This document shows, one piece after another, positions 32,383 through 40,067 of a stretch of 43,135 nucleotides of DNA. The position numbers and the translations under genes were made by a program. Every line of letters starts with the position of its first letter. Position 1 is the stretch's first letter. Source of the DNA: an uncultured Collinsella sp. (GTDB taxonomy: Bacteria; Actinomycetota; Coriobacteriia; Coriobacteriales; Coriobacteriaceae); assembly GCA_902489665.1 (NCBI GenBank), contig CABUAT010000017.1, forward strand, positions 1-43,135, written 5' to 3'. The notes under the pieces were generated by a model, which ran no database searches, had not been told where the DNA came from, and saw nothing but the letters and a program-made list of their open reading frames with translations.

Positions 32383-34203
32383 ATGTCCGTTGAGGTCATG
32401 AGGACTGTGATCGAGGCCGCCGAGGGTCGCGTGCCCGTCGACACGCTGTTTACCAATGCGCAGATCGTCGACGTGTATGGCCAGCGTGTGGCGCCCGGCA
32501 GCGTTGCCGTCAAGGACGGTGTAATCGTCGGCGTGCTCTACGATGGTCGCGACGATGCCGCTGGCACCTACGAGGCAACTGAGGTCATCGACTGCCAGGG
32601 TCGCTATCTCGCTCCCGGTTTTATTGACGGGCATCTGCATATCGAGTCCTCGAACATCCGCCCCGCCGAGTACGCGCGCATGGCGGCGACGCGCGGTACT
32701 ACCACCGCCATTGCCGACAGCCACGAGATCGCCAACGTTTCCGGTCTGGACGGCCTGCGCTTTATGATTGAGGACGGCCGTCGCGCGCCCATTTCCATCA
32801 AGTACATGATGCCCTCGTGCGTGCCCGCGCTGCCCGATGAGCAGGCCGGTGCCGTTATTTCGGCTGCCGATATGCAGGCGTTTTTTGCCGAGCATCCGGG
32901 CGATGTCTTTGGTCTGGGCGAAATGATGAACCTGCCGGGCGTCTTTATGGCCGACCCCGAGACCTGTGCTCGCATCGATGCTGCCAACCAGACGCCGTCC
33001 AAGCAGGTCGACGGCCATGCGCCGCTCGTTGCCGGTAAGGACCTCAACGCCTATGCCGCAGCGGGCATTATCGCCGACCACGAGTCGACGATTCCCGAGG
33101 AGGCGCTCGACAAGCTATCCCGCGGCATGTATGTGATGCTGCGTGAGGGCACGTGCAGCCACGACCTGGCCAATTTGTCCCCGATGCTGCTGGAGAATCC
33201 CGCGCGCGCCCGCCGCTGCTGTTTTGCGACTGACGACCGTGCTCCCTCCGATGCGCTTTCGACCGGTATGATCGACAACGCCTGCCGCGTGGCTATCGAG
33301 GCCGGTATTGACCCCGTGGTTGCCATCTCTATGGCGTCCCTTTCTACGGCCGAGGCGTTTGGTCTGGACCACGGTTGTCGCGACCCGCACGAGCTCCGCG
33401 GCGCAATCGCCCCGGGCAAGCGCGCTGACCTGCTGTTGCTCGATGACCTGACGTTTGCTAAGGCTCCGCATCGCGTATATGCCGCCGGTGCCCTGGTGGC
33501 GCAGGACGGCACCTTTGTGGGCGAGATTGCACCCGAGATGGCCGAGGTTGCGGCCCTTGCCGATGAGCTGCGTGCTTCCGTTAAACTGCCGAAGCTATCG
33601 CTCGACGTGTTCGACTATGCCTTTAAGCCGGGCGAGGCTGTGATTGACGTGGTGCCGGGTAAGGCCATCACGGGTATGGTTCGTCCTGAGACTGACGAGG
33701 ACTTGCGCCGCATTATGCTGATTGAGCGCCATGGCCGTGGCGTGTCGCTGCAGGCCGAGGGCGCCGACGGCGACGGCCCCGCGGGTCTGGGCTTGGTCGG
33801 CAAGCATATCGGCCGTGGTTGGGTGCGCGGCTTTACCATCACGGGCGGCGCCATTGCCTCCACGATCGGCCACGACTCGCACAACGTGTGCGTGGTGGGC
33901 GACAATGCGGCGGATATGATGGCTGCCGTTGAGGCCGTGGGCCAGGGCGGCCACGTGCTGGTGCGCAACGGCGAGGTCGTGGCGTGCATTCCGCTGGCGC
34001 TCGGCGGCCTGATGAGCGAGGGCGCTGCCGAAGACGTTGCGGCGCAGCACGACGACTTTATGGTCAAGGCGCGCGCCATGGGTATTGAGCCGCCGCTCGA
34101 CCCCATCATGGGCATCATCTTCCTGCCCCTGCCGGTCATCCCGACGCTCCGCATCCGCCCCGAGGGCATGTTCGACGTCACAACCTTCACCTACGCCGAC
34201 TAG
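32383..34203 (+). CDS. ade: Adenine deaminase
   Basis: A 606-residue enzyme converting adenine to hypoxanthine and ammonia, close to E. coli Ade (588). Metal-binding GFIDGHLHIESS, then RGTTTAIADSHEIANVSGLD, VDGHAPLVAG, DHEST and FATDDRAPSD are all typical, followed by the C-terminal adenine-deaminase domain (LVGKHIGRGWVRGFTITGGA, VVGDNAADM). ATG at 32383 has aaaggag upstream; an in-frame start 81 bases earlier lies inside the leader hairpin region. It links to the purine-degradation genes at the other end of the window. The stop codon TAG is also the first three bases of a dispersed repeat. Confidence 0.95.
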   Translation: MSVEVMRTVIEAAEGRVPVDTLFTNAQIVDVYGQRVAPGSVAVKDGVIVGVLYDGRDDAAGTYEATEVIDCQGRYLAPGFIDGHLHIESSNIRPAEYARMAATRGTTTAIADSHEIANVSGLDGLRFMIEDGRRAPISIKYMMPSCVPALPDEQAGAVISAADMQAFFAEHPGDVFGLGEMMNLPGVFMADPETCARIDAANQTPSKQVDGHAPLVAGKDLNAYAAAGIIADHESTIPEEALDKLSRGMYVMLREGTCSHDLANLSPMLLENPARARRCCFATDDRAPSDALSTGMIDNACRVAIEAGIDPVVAISMASLSTAEAFGLDHGCRDPHELRGAIAPGKRADLLLLDDLTFAKAPHRVYAAGALVAQDGTFVGEIAPEMAEVAALADELRASVKLPKLSLDVFDYAFKPGEAVIDVVPGKAITGMVRPETDEDLRRIMLIERHGRGVSLQAEGADGDGPAGLGLVGKHIGRGWVRGFTITGGAIASTIGHDSHNVCVVGDNAADMMAAVEAVGQGGHVLVRNGEVVACIPLALGGLMSEGAAEDVAAQHDDFMVKARAMGIEPPLDPIMGIIFLPLPVIPTLRIRPEGMFDVTTFTYAD

Positions 34204-34228
34204 TCATCGGGGACGTTTTTAAACGACT
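34201..34228 (+). repeat. Dispersed 28-bp repeat, left copy (overlaps the ade stop)
   Basis: Begins tagtcatcggggacgttttt and ends aaacgact. The inverted partner at 35280-35307 matches 26 of 28 bases. Together they flank the Cof-type HAD gene 34402-35196. Confidence 0.75.
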
Positions 34229-34334
34229 GGCCGTCGGGGTGGCGTGTCGCCTGACGCCGCGACCGTAGGGCCTCTGGCGCGCGTGAGCTATTTGCCAGGT
34301 CCTTGTAACGTTTGCGTCCGCGGAGTCTTATTTG

Positions 34335-34399
34335 AGCTCCCTTTGGGTACGGTGATTTTGGATATACATCCGATTCCATCAAGCCCGAAGGGAGCTTTT
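34335..34399 (+). terminator. Terminator-like hairpin overlapping the HAD gene ribosome site
   Basis: agctccctttggg (34335-34347) / cccgaagggagct (34384-34396), 13 pairs with one T-G, then T to 34399. The right arm contains gaagggag, the only ribosome site for the ATG at 34402. It can end the ade transcript, or mask the start in long transcripts. A tataca (34363-34368) in the loop may start a shorter, open transcript. Confidence 0.5.
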
Positions 34400-34401
34400 C
34401 T

Positions 34402-35196
34402 ATGTTTAAACTGATTGCATCCGATATGGACGGCACGCTGCTTGACGAAAACGGCCAGGTGCCTCCCGAGACCTACGAACTGATTCTGGCGCTACACGAG
34501 CATGGCGTGCATTTCGCCGCATCGTCAGGTCGTCGCTACGATCGCCTGTGCGAGTTCTTTGCGCCCGTTCGCGACAAGATGGACTTTGTCGCCGCTAACG
34601 GCGCCCAGGTCTACGCCGACGGCAAGATGGTAGACCGTGAGGTGTATTCGCACCTGGCGATTCGAGGGCTCGCCCAAGCCGTCAGGACGTTTCCCAATCT
34701 GCATCTTGCGCTCTTTGACCGAACCAAGTCCTTCTTGCTCGATGATGAGTGCAAGTTCGTGCGCGAGGTCGATAAGGACCTTCCCAATGCCGAGCGCATT
34801 TGGGAGCTGCCCGATCCCAGCGTAAATATCATCAAGGCGAGTATCTTTTGCGATGACTGTGCCGTTATGGACAGCGCTTACGTACTGCAGCGCGAACTTG
34901 GTCAGCTCTTTACTTTTGCGCCTTCGGGCAACGCGTGGATTGATGCCATGCAGCCCGGTGTGTCGAAAGCCTCGGGCATCGCGCAGCTTGCGGAGCATTA
35001 CGGCGTTGGACGCGACGAGGTCATGGCGTTTGGCGACTCGATGAACGACTACGAGATCATTCGCTTTGTCGGCACAGGCTGCGCGATGGAAAACGCGCGC
35101 CCCGCGCTCAAGGCGGTGGCCGATCGCGTGGTGGGTCGTAACCGCGACCACGCCGTTCAGCATGAGCTCCGTCGCGTGCTGGAGAGTCTCTCCTAA
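34402..35196 (+). CDS. Cof-type HAD-IIB sugar-phosphatase-like hydrolase
   Basis: A 264-residue HAD hydrolase. Motif I is DMDGTLLD with nucleophile D9; motif II is the serine/threonine in AASSGRRYDRL; the motif III lysine lies in PGVSKASGI; motif IV is AFGDSMNDYEI. The C2B cap (about 85-190) is typical of Cof/YidA proteins that dephosphorylate sugar phosphates, nucleotides or FMN/PLP. The substrate is not visible. It converges with a second HAD gene of the same class, both being only about 20% alike by eye, so not a recent duplicate. It is flanked by inverted dispersed repeats. Confidence 0.9.
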   Translation: MFKLIASDMDGTLLDENGQVPPETYELILALHEHGVHFAASSGRRYDRLCEFFAPVRDKMDFVAANGAQVYADGKMVDREVYSHLAIRGLAQAVRTFPNLHLALFDRTKSFLLDDECKFVREVDKDLPNAERIWELPDPSVNIIKASIFCDDCAVMDSAYVLQRELGQLFTFAPSGNAWIDAMQPGVSKASGIAQLAEHYGVGRDEVMAFGDSMNDYEIIRFVGTGCAMENARPALKAVADRVVGRNRDHAVQHELRRVLESLS

Positions 35197-35315
35197 TCCG
35201 GCAGATGGGGACGTTCCTTTTCTGCCGGCAGTGGGGGACAGTCCTTGCAGCTTTTTCGCGAAGACTGTCCCCAACGACTAGTCGTTTAAGAACGTCCCCA
35301 ATGACTAGCCGATGA
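35197..35315. repeat. Composite palindromic block between two HAD genes
   Basis: Three structures in 119 bases: ccggcaga (35198-35205) / tctgccgg (35221-35228) with the shared tggggacgttccttt in its loop; ggggacagtc (35234-35243) / gactgtcccc (35263-35272); and the inverted 28-bp repeat copy at 35280-35307, containing aacgtcccca. It separates two convergent genes and may terminate both. Confidence 0.7.
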
Positions 35316-36158
35316 CTAGGCGAGGGCGGCGATGATGGTGCGGGCGACGCCGTCGTGGTCGTTGTCGAACTCGGTGATGGCGTCGGCGGCCTCGCGGTCT
35401 TCGGGCTCGGCGTTGATCATGGCCATGCCATGGCCCGCTGCCTGCAGCATGGGGATGTCGTTGATGTTGTCGCCGAACGCCCAGGCGTCGGCGAGACGCT
35501 CGCCCAGATGCTCACACAGCCACGTGAGGGCCGTTCCCTTGGTGGCGCCCTCGCCCATGACCTCGATATTCATGGCGTAAGAACGCGTGACCTCAATGCC
35601 TCCGAGCGTGTCGAGCGCCGCCGCGATGGCGTCGCGATCGGCCGGGTCGTGCCAGTACATGGCGATGCGTTCGAGCGTCTCGACTTCGTCGATCTTGCTG
35701 TCGATATCCATGTCGATCGGTGTTCGTGTGCGCTTGAGCGAAGCCGCGATGTGGGGATCGCCGCCGCAGAACTCATCTAGGCGCCCGTAAAGCGAACGGG
35801 GGAGGAAACACTGTCCATCCGCGAAGATATCGAAGGTCACATCGTGGCCGGCGGCAATGCGATGGATGCGGTGGGCAATGCCGCAATCGAGCGGACGGCT
35901 CAAGATGCACGTGGCGCGCGAGGCGTCGGTGGGCACATCGTCGTCGAGCTGCCAGACGCTGGCGCCGTTGGCGCAGACTGCGTAGTGCACGGCGGGATGG
36001 GCGAGAATGGGCTCAAAGATGCCCGACAGCGGACGCCCCGTGCAGGGAACAAACTCGATGCCACGACGTGCGAGCTCGTCGAGCATTGTCCAGGTGGCAT
36101 CGCTCATCTGCTTATCGCTCGTCAGCAGCGTCCCATCCATATCGGAAAACACAATCAT
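35316..36158 (-). CDS. Cof-type HAD-IIB hydrolase
   Basis: A 280-residue HAD phosphatase. Motif I DMDGTLLTS with nucleophile D6, motif II in PCTGRPLSGIF, motif III lysine in EGATKGTAL, motif IV AFGDNINDIPML. The C2B cap lies in between. It is probably a cytoplasmic phosphatase of small phosphorylated metabolites; the substrate is unknown. ATG at 36158 has gaaaggg about 11 bases before. It lies downstream of the citrate synthase gene, but a terminator (36184-36221) separates them. Confidence 0.9.
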   Translation of the reverse strand: MIVFSDMDGTLLTSDKQMSDATWTMLDELARRGIEFVPCTGRPLSGIFEPILAHPAVHYAVCANGASVWQLDDDVPTDASRATCILSRPLDCGIAHRIHRIAAGHDVTFDIFADGQCFLPRSLYGRLDEFCGGDPHIAASLKRTRTPIDMDIDSKIDEVETLERIAMYWHDPADRDAIAAALDTLGGIEVTRSYAMNIEVMGEGATKGTALTWLCEHLGERLADAWAFGDNINDIPMLQAAGHGMAMINAEPEDREAADAITEFDNDHDGVARTIIAALA

Positions 36159-36183
36159 TTGATGCAGCCCTTTCTACTGGCAT

Positions 36184-36221
36184 AAAAAGCGTGGCCGAGG
36201 GCTTGGGTCCCTGGCCACGCT
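36184..36221 (-). terminator. Terminator of the citrate synthase gene
   Basis: agcgtggcc (36188-36196) / ggccacgct (36213-36221) with an inner aggg/ccct. On the reverse strand it runs into five T, 24 bases after the stop. Confidence 0.9.
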
Positions 36222-36244
36222 CGAGTTCTATAACGGTCCGCGTC

Positions 36245-37663
36245 CTAGCGGTCGGCGAGCGGCTTGTACTCCAGCGGCTCGATCACCGGACGATAGGCGG
36301 GGCGGATGATACGGTGCGCGCAGAAGAGCTCTTCCATGCGGTGCGCCGACCAGCCGGCCATGCGGGCGACGGCGAATAGCGGCGTAAAGAGCGTCTCGGG
36401 CACGCCGAGCATCTTGTAGATAAAGCCCGTGTACAGGTCGATGTTGGCGCAGATGGGCTTGGTCATGCCGTGGTCGCGCATGACCTGGGGTGCCAGGCGC
36501 TCGATACGCTCGATGAGTGCGAACTCTTCGCCCAAGTCCTTCTTGGCTGCCAGTGAGCGCGCGTAACGGCGGCAGACCTCGGCGCGCGGGTCGCTGAGCG
36601 TATAGACGGCGTGGCCCATGCCGTAGATGAGGCCCGTGCCGTCGAAGGCCTGCTTGTCGAGGATCTTGCCCAGGTAGGCCGCGACCTCGTCCTCGTCCTC
36701 CCAGTTGGAGACATGCGCGCGGATGTCCTCGTGCATAGACACGACCTTGGCATTGGCGCCGCCGTGGCGCGGGCCCTTGAGCGAGCCGATAGCCGCGGCG
36801 TAGGCGGAATACGGGTCGGTGGCCGAAGACGACAGCACGCGGCAAGCGAAGGTGGAGTTGTTGCCGCCGCCGTGCTCGGCATGCAGCATGAGCATAACGT
36901 CGAGCAGCATCGCCTCATCGCGGGTGAACGCCATGCCGCCGCGCAGGACCTGTAGGATGGTCTCGGCGGTGGAGAGGCCGGGCGTGGGGTGCGGCACGTG
37001 AACCTCGGAGCCGCGAAGCTTGGCGACCGAGGCCATGTGTGCGAAGGCGGCGATGCGCGGGAGACGTGCGAGCATGGAAATGGCGACGTCGATTTCGTGC
37101 TCGGGCGTGATCACGTCTGGTTCGGCATCGAAGGCGTAGAGCAGCAGCACGGCGCGCTGGAGCACGTTCATGATGCTCGACGACACCGTGGTCATAGGGA
37201 ACTCTTTGACGTACTCGTCGCTCAGATGTCTAAAGGCGCCCAGGCGCTCGCAAAAGCCGTCGAGCTCTTCCTTGTTGGGCAGCGAACCCGTGATAAGCAG
37301 ATAGGCGACTTCCTCGTAGCCGTAGCGATTCTCGGCCTGGGCATTGTTGACCAGATCCTCGATGCTGTAGCCGCGAAGCGTGAGCTTGCCCTGATCGGGC
37401 ACGACCATTCCGTCGACCTTGTTGTAGCCGTGCACATCCGAGATGCGAGTGAGGCCCGCGACCACGCCCGAGCCGTCGGCATTGCGCAGGCCGCGCTTGA
37501 CATTGTGCTCAACAAACAGGCCCTCGTCATAAGGGTCGGTCGGCAGGCCGTGGTAGAGGCTTTCGCTCTCAGGCGAAATCTGGCGGCTTGCTTCGTAATC
37601 CAGAACCAGGCGGCTCAAGTGGTCGTCGAAGCGGTAATAGATTTTCTTGGCGTCGTAGGCCAT
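36245..37663 (-). CDS. gltA: Citrate synthase
   Basis: A 472-residue citrate/2-methylcitrate synthase. The three catalytic elements are visible: HAEHGGGNNSTFA, GPRHGGANAKV, and GMGHAVYTLSDPRAEVCRRY, with YTGFIYKMLGVPETLFTPLF near the end. The N-terminus (about 1-85) is longer than in the small citrate synthases and of the kind seen in Clostridia-like enzymes. gagaggag precedes the ATG. In a fermentative anaerobe it most likely serves glutamate synthesis through a partial cycle. It follows the ACT-domain gene by 77 bases on the same strand. Confidence 0.94.
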   Translation of the reverse strand: MAYDAKKIYYRFDDHLSRLVLDYEASRQISPESESLYHGLPTDPYDEGLFVEHNVKRGLRNADGSGVVAGLTRISDVHGYNKVDGMVVPDQGKLTLRGYSIEDLVNNAQAENRYGYEEVAYLLITGSLPNKEELDGFCERLGAFRHLSDEYVKEFPMTTVSSSIMNVLQRAVLLLYAFDAEPDVITPEHEIDVAISMLARLPRIAAFAHMASVAKLRGSEVHVPHPTPGLSTAETILQVLRGGMAFTRDEAMLLDVMLMLHAEHGGGNNSTFACRVLSSSATDPYSAYAAAIGSLKGPRHGGANAKVVSMHEDIRAHVSNWEDEDEVAAYLGKILDKQAFDGTGLIYGMGHAVYTLSDPRAEVCRRYARSLAAKKDLGEEFALIERIERLAPQVMRDHGMTKPICANIDLYTGFIYKMLGVPETLFTPLFAVARMAGWSAHRMEELFCAHRIIRPAYRPVIEPLEYKPLADR

Positions 37664-37740
37664 GCGCGCTCCTCTCCGGGCCGCTTGGGGGCCGCGCGCT
37701 TGGACGATATGACGTCAAGCTGCCCCGAGCGGCTTGTTCG

Positions 37741-38028
37741 CTACAGGCGGTACATAAAGTTAAAGACGTCCTCGCGCTGGATGGACACGTTGACGCCCGA
37801 AAGCTCGCCGGCCTCGGCCAGGGCCTTCTGCAGCTCGGCGAAGTCGAGCTTGGACTCGGCGGTGTCGGCCAGCATGGTCATGGTGAAGATGTCCTCGATA
37901 ATGGACTGCGTAATGTCGCGGATGTCGACGTTGGCCTCGCCCAGAACACGGGTGACGCCGGCGACGATGCCGGGGCGGTTCTTGCCAAGGACGGTGATGA
38001 CGATACGGGAGGACGAGATCTCGGCCAT
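37741..38028 (-). CDS. ACT-domain protein (UPF0237 type)
   Basis: A 95-residue single ACT domain. SSSRIVITVLGKNRPGIVAG is the classic ligand-binding start, and DIRDITQSIIEDIFTMTMLA follows. Such proteins are small-molecule (often amino-acid) sensors. They are usually found next to a DUF711 gene, but here next to citrate synthase. gaaaggg lies 5-6 bases before the ATG. A role as a metabolic sensor paired with citrate synthase is inference from position only. Confidence 0.93.
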   Translation of the reverse strand: MAEISSSRIVITVLGKNRPGIVAGVTRVLGEANVDIRDITQSIIEDIFTMTMLADTAESKLDFAELQKALAEAGELSGVNVSIQREDVFNFMYRL

Positions 38029-38423
38029 GGGAAACCCTTTCGCGTGGTTGCGGCGCGCGGGGGCGCTCCGCTACGGTACAGTGTTCATCATTGTACCTGT
38101 CTGGCGCAAAAAAGGCGCGCTCGCTGCGGCGTTACATGCCTGCAACATGAGCGTAAGGGGGAAGGCCGCACGGGGAAGAGCCGTCTGGCGCGTGTCCGGC
38201 TCGTGTTGGGTTGATTTCCGATCTCAGCCGAACACATTGAGCGGACAGGCCGTTCCCGCAGTCAGCCGAACGCCTCCGACGGCTGATTCCGAACTGGAAG
38301 CGGAGGGCATCCCCGCCCTTCGGTAGGGGATACCGCTCCGCGGCGCATGCCGCGGGCGGCGCCCCTATCGGACCACCGTGACCTCAGTTGGGATGGGCCC
38401 AGCACTGCCGCGTACTCGGTGAG
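38029..38423. other. 395-base intergenic stretch at the island boundary
   Basis: No gene recognised. Contents: an inverted repeat ggtaca-N11-tgtacc at 38075-38097 overlapping a tacaat -10 that reads toward the ACT gene; a direct repeat tcagccgaac at 38224-38233 and 38262-38271; a cagccg/cggctg hairpin at 38263-38285; and the larger hairpin at 38300-38341. No tRNA or clear attachment site was found. Confidence 0.5.
38300..38341. repeat. Long imperfect hairpin beside the recombinase remnant
   Basis: gcggagggcatcccc (38300-38314) pairs with ggggataccgctccgc (38326-38341) with a one-base bulge and one mismatch, loop gcccttcggta. It lies about 80 bases beyond the end of the recombinase remnant. 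It might be part of an attachment region or a dispersed element. Confidence 0.5.
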
Positions 38424-39149
38424 CTAGAGCCAACTGTTCGTCTTCACGTCGCGTATGGCGATATTTCGGTCGTCCGGCTCGGTGATGCCGTAGCCGAACG
38501 CCTGGAGCGTCTCGATGGACTCCTGGATCCTCTGTTGGAACATGGGACCCGGACCGACCCTCGGCCCGAGGTGCCCGCGCCAAAGGCACGGCGTGGCGCG
38601 CAGCATGTTATGGATTTTGGAGATGGGCTCGATGTCGGCGTAGACGTTGAGCGTCGCCATGGCGTCCTTGTGGCCGAGGATCGATTGGAGCGCCTTGATA
38701 TCGCCGCCTTGGCGGATCCACTGCGTTGCGAACGTGTGGCGAAGGCCGTGGAACGTGATCAGCTCGTCGTTGGTGCCCATGAGGCCGTTGGTCTCCGAGA
38801 ACGTCTTGAACGCCCTGCGGATATAGCTTGTCGTCGCGAAGGTCGCGCCCGGCTCCGACAGGATGTAGCAGTCCCCGATCTCGACCGCCCCGGTAAGGCC
38901 GCGCAAGCGCAGCTTTCCGCAGTCGATCTCGTGGGTCTCCTTCAGGAAGGGGAGTAGGCCGACCGGGTCGATGGGGATACCCCTGGCGTCATGGGTCTTG
39001 GTGTCCTTGATAAACGAACCCATTCCCTTCGCGTACGCCACCGAGTGTCTGATCGAGATCAGGCCCGTCTCGAAATCCACATCGCACCACCGAAGGCCGC
39101 AGACCTCGCCGATTCGCATCCCCGTGTGCAGGGCGAGTACGACCGCCCT
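38424..39149 (-). pseudogene. Tyrosine recombinase (phage integrase), N-terminally truncated
   Basis: The open frame keeps only the C-terminal catalytic domain of a tyrosine recombinase, about 240 residues. It begins RAVVLALHTGMRIGEVCGLR (catalytic Arg I in TGMRIGE), then FHGLRHTFATQWI (H-x-x-R) and LGHKDAMATLNVYADI (His and nucleophile Tyr). The core-binding and arm-binding domains, normally 150-200 residues more, are missing. Directly upstream in the same frame is the TAG of the Xre gene, so the recombinase is cut off at that junction. It is likely a relic of the element that brought in the neighbouring genes. Confidence 0.85.
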
Positions 39150-39401
39150 CTAATCCTCGGCGGACCAATCGAGTCCGAACTCCTTTCGGGCATCCTCTTC
39201 GCTCATGACTTCGAGAAGGTCTCCGGGTTGGCAACGAAGGGCGAGGCATAGCTGCTCGAGTGTGTTGAAGCGAATGCCGCGAATATGCCCTTTTTTAATA
39301 CGGGACAGGTTCACGGGCGTGGTTCCAATCCTTTCGGCAAGTTCGTTCGAGGAAATCTTTCGCTCGGCCATGATCTTGTCGAGGCGAACAATTACGGGCA
39401 T
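39150..39401 (-). CDS. Xre-family (YozG-like) regulator
   Basis: An 83-residue Cro/CI-type helix-turn-helix protein: VRLDKIMAERKISSNELAER, then IGTTPVNLSRIKKGHIRGIR and LEQLCLALRCQPGDLLEVM. This short class is typically encoded beside DUF2975 membrane proteins, as here (9-base gap), and likely represses the shared operon. Its stop is in frame with the recombinase remnant. The last 15 residues may derive from the junction. Confidence 0.9.
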   Translation of the reverse strand: MPVIVRLDKIMAERKISSNELAERIGTTPVNLSRIKKGHIRGIRFNTLEQLCLALRCQPGDLLEVMSEEDARKEFGLDWSAED

Positions 39402-39410
39402 GGCGTTTCC

Positions 39411-39923
39411 TTACGCAATCTCGTCGGAGTCGAGGTACAGCTCTCGGGCGTACAAGAAGAGCTGGGAAAGCATGAACAGGACGATGCCGAGAACCAGAGA
39501 GGTCCAATCGAATGATGAAGCGATCTCTTGGGCGCCGACGGCCCCCTCGCCGCCAAACATCGAAACGGAGGTTTTGAGTGAGCCGGCGTAGAGGCTGGTG
39601 GCAGCTTGAACAACGAAGAGAATGCCGAGCACCTTCAAGCATGTCGCAGACCCTTTCTTGAAGGGGTCTCCGCTCTTGATCGTCCACACGAGAACGGCGC
39701 TGAGGATGGTCGTAGCGATACCGATGACGGCAGGGACCAATGTCGAGATCGCAAGGGCTGGATACGCGGGGGAGTCTGCAATTACAGGGTTGTCGAGCAC
39801 TTCGATTGCTAGCTTTAAGGAGAACGCCACTTGTGCGATGGCGGTGGCGCAAAGGGTCGCAGAGGCTATCGCACATGCGATGCGGAAGGAATGAAGCCGG
39901 GGAGTGCGATTGTCGGAACTCAT
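39411..39923 (-). CDS. DUF2975-like four-helix membrane protein
   Basis: A 170-residue protein with four hydrophobic segments (about 12-35, 55-78, 92-115 and 140-160). Layout and the adjacent small Xre gene fit DUF2975. The function of the family is unknown; with the regulator it may form a membrane-signal/transcription pair. ggagg lies before the ATG at 39923. It is divergent from the ABC-exporter operon across 144 bases holding operator-like palindromes. Confidence 0.78.
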   Translation of the reverse strand: MSSDNRTPRLHSFRIACAIASATLCATAIAQVAFSLKLAIEVLDNPVIADSPAYPALAISTLVPAVIGIATTILSAVLVWTIKSGDPFKKGSATCLKVLGILFVVQAATSLYAGSLKTSVSMFGGEGAVGAQEIASSFDWTSLVLGIVLFMLSQLFLYARELYLDSDEIA

Positions 39924-40067
39924 AATAACCTCCGAAGAATTTAAAAAACTCAGGTTACTTTTTAACAGTTTATGTTAAATTGACTTTGCCGGCAAGTAAT
40001 CACAGCATGCTGCAATCGTAACCCCGCGCATCGGGCTGAATCGTGTTGAAACGAGCTGGTGATACGT
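39924..40067. promoter_or_regulatory. Divergent promoter region with operator-like palindromes
   Basis: AT-rich relative to flanks. tttaaca-gttta-tgttaaa is a perfect 7-5-7 palindrome at 39961-39979; taacct (39926-39931) / aggtta (39952-39957) is a second inverted pair. Candidate binding sites for the Xre regulator controlling both directions. The -10/-35 elements are not clear. Confidence 0.5.

Noticed and set aside
36989..38326. 445-codon forward frame opposite citrate synthase and the ACT gene
   Set aside because: Spans two real reverse genes and a terminator-free gap; no domain seen.
38029..38423. tRNA gene serving as integration site
   Set aside because: No cloverleaf or conserved T-arm sequence could be found near the recombinase remnant.
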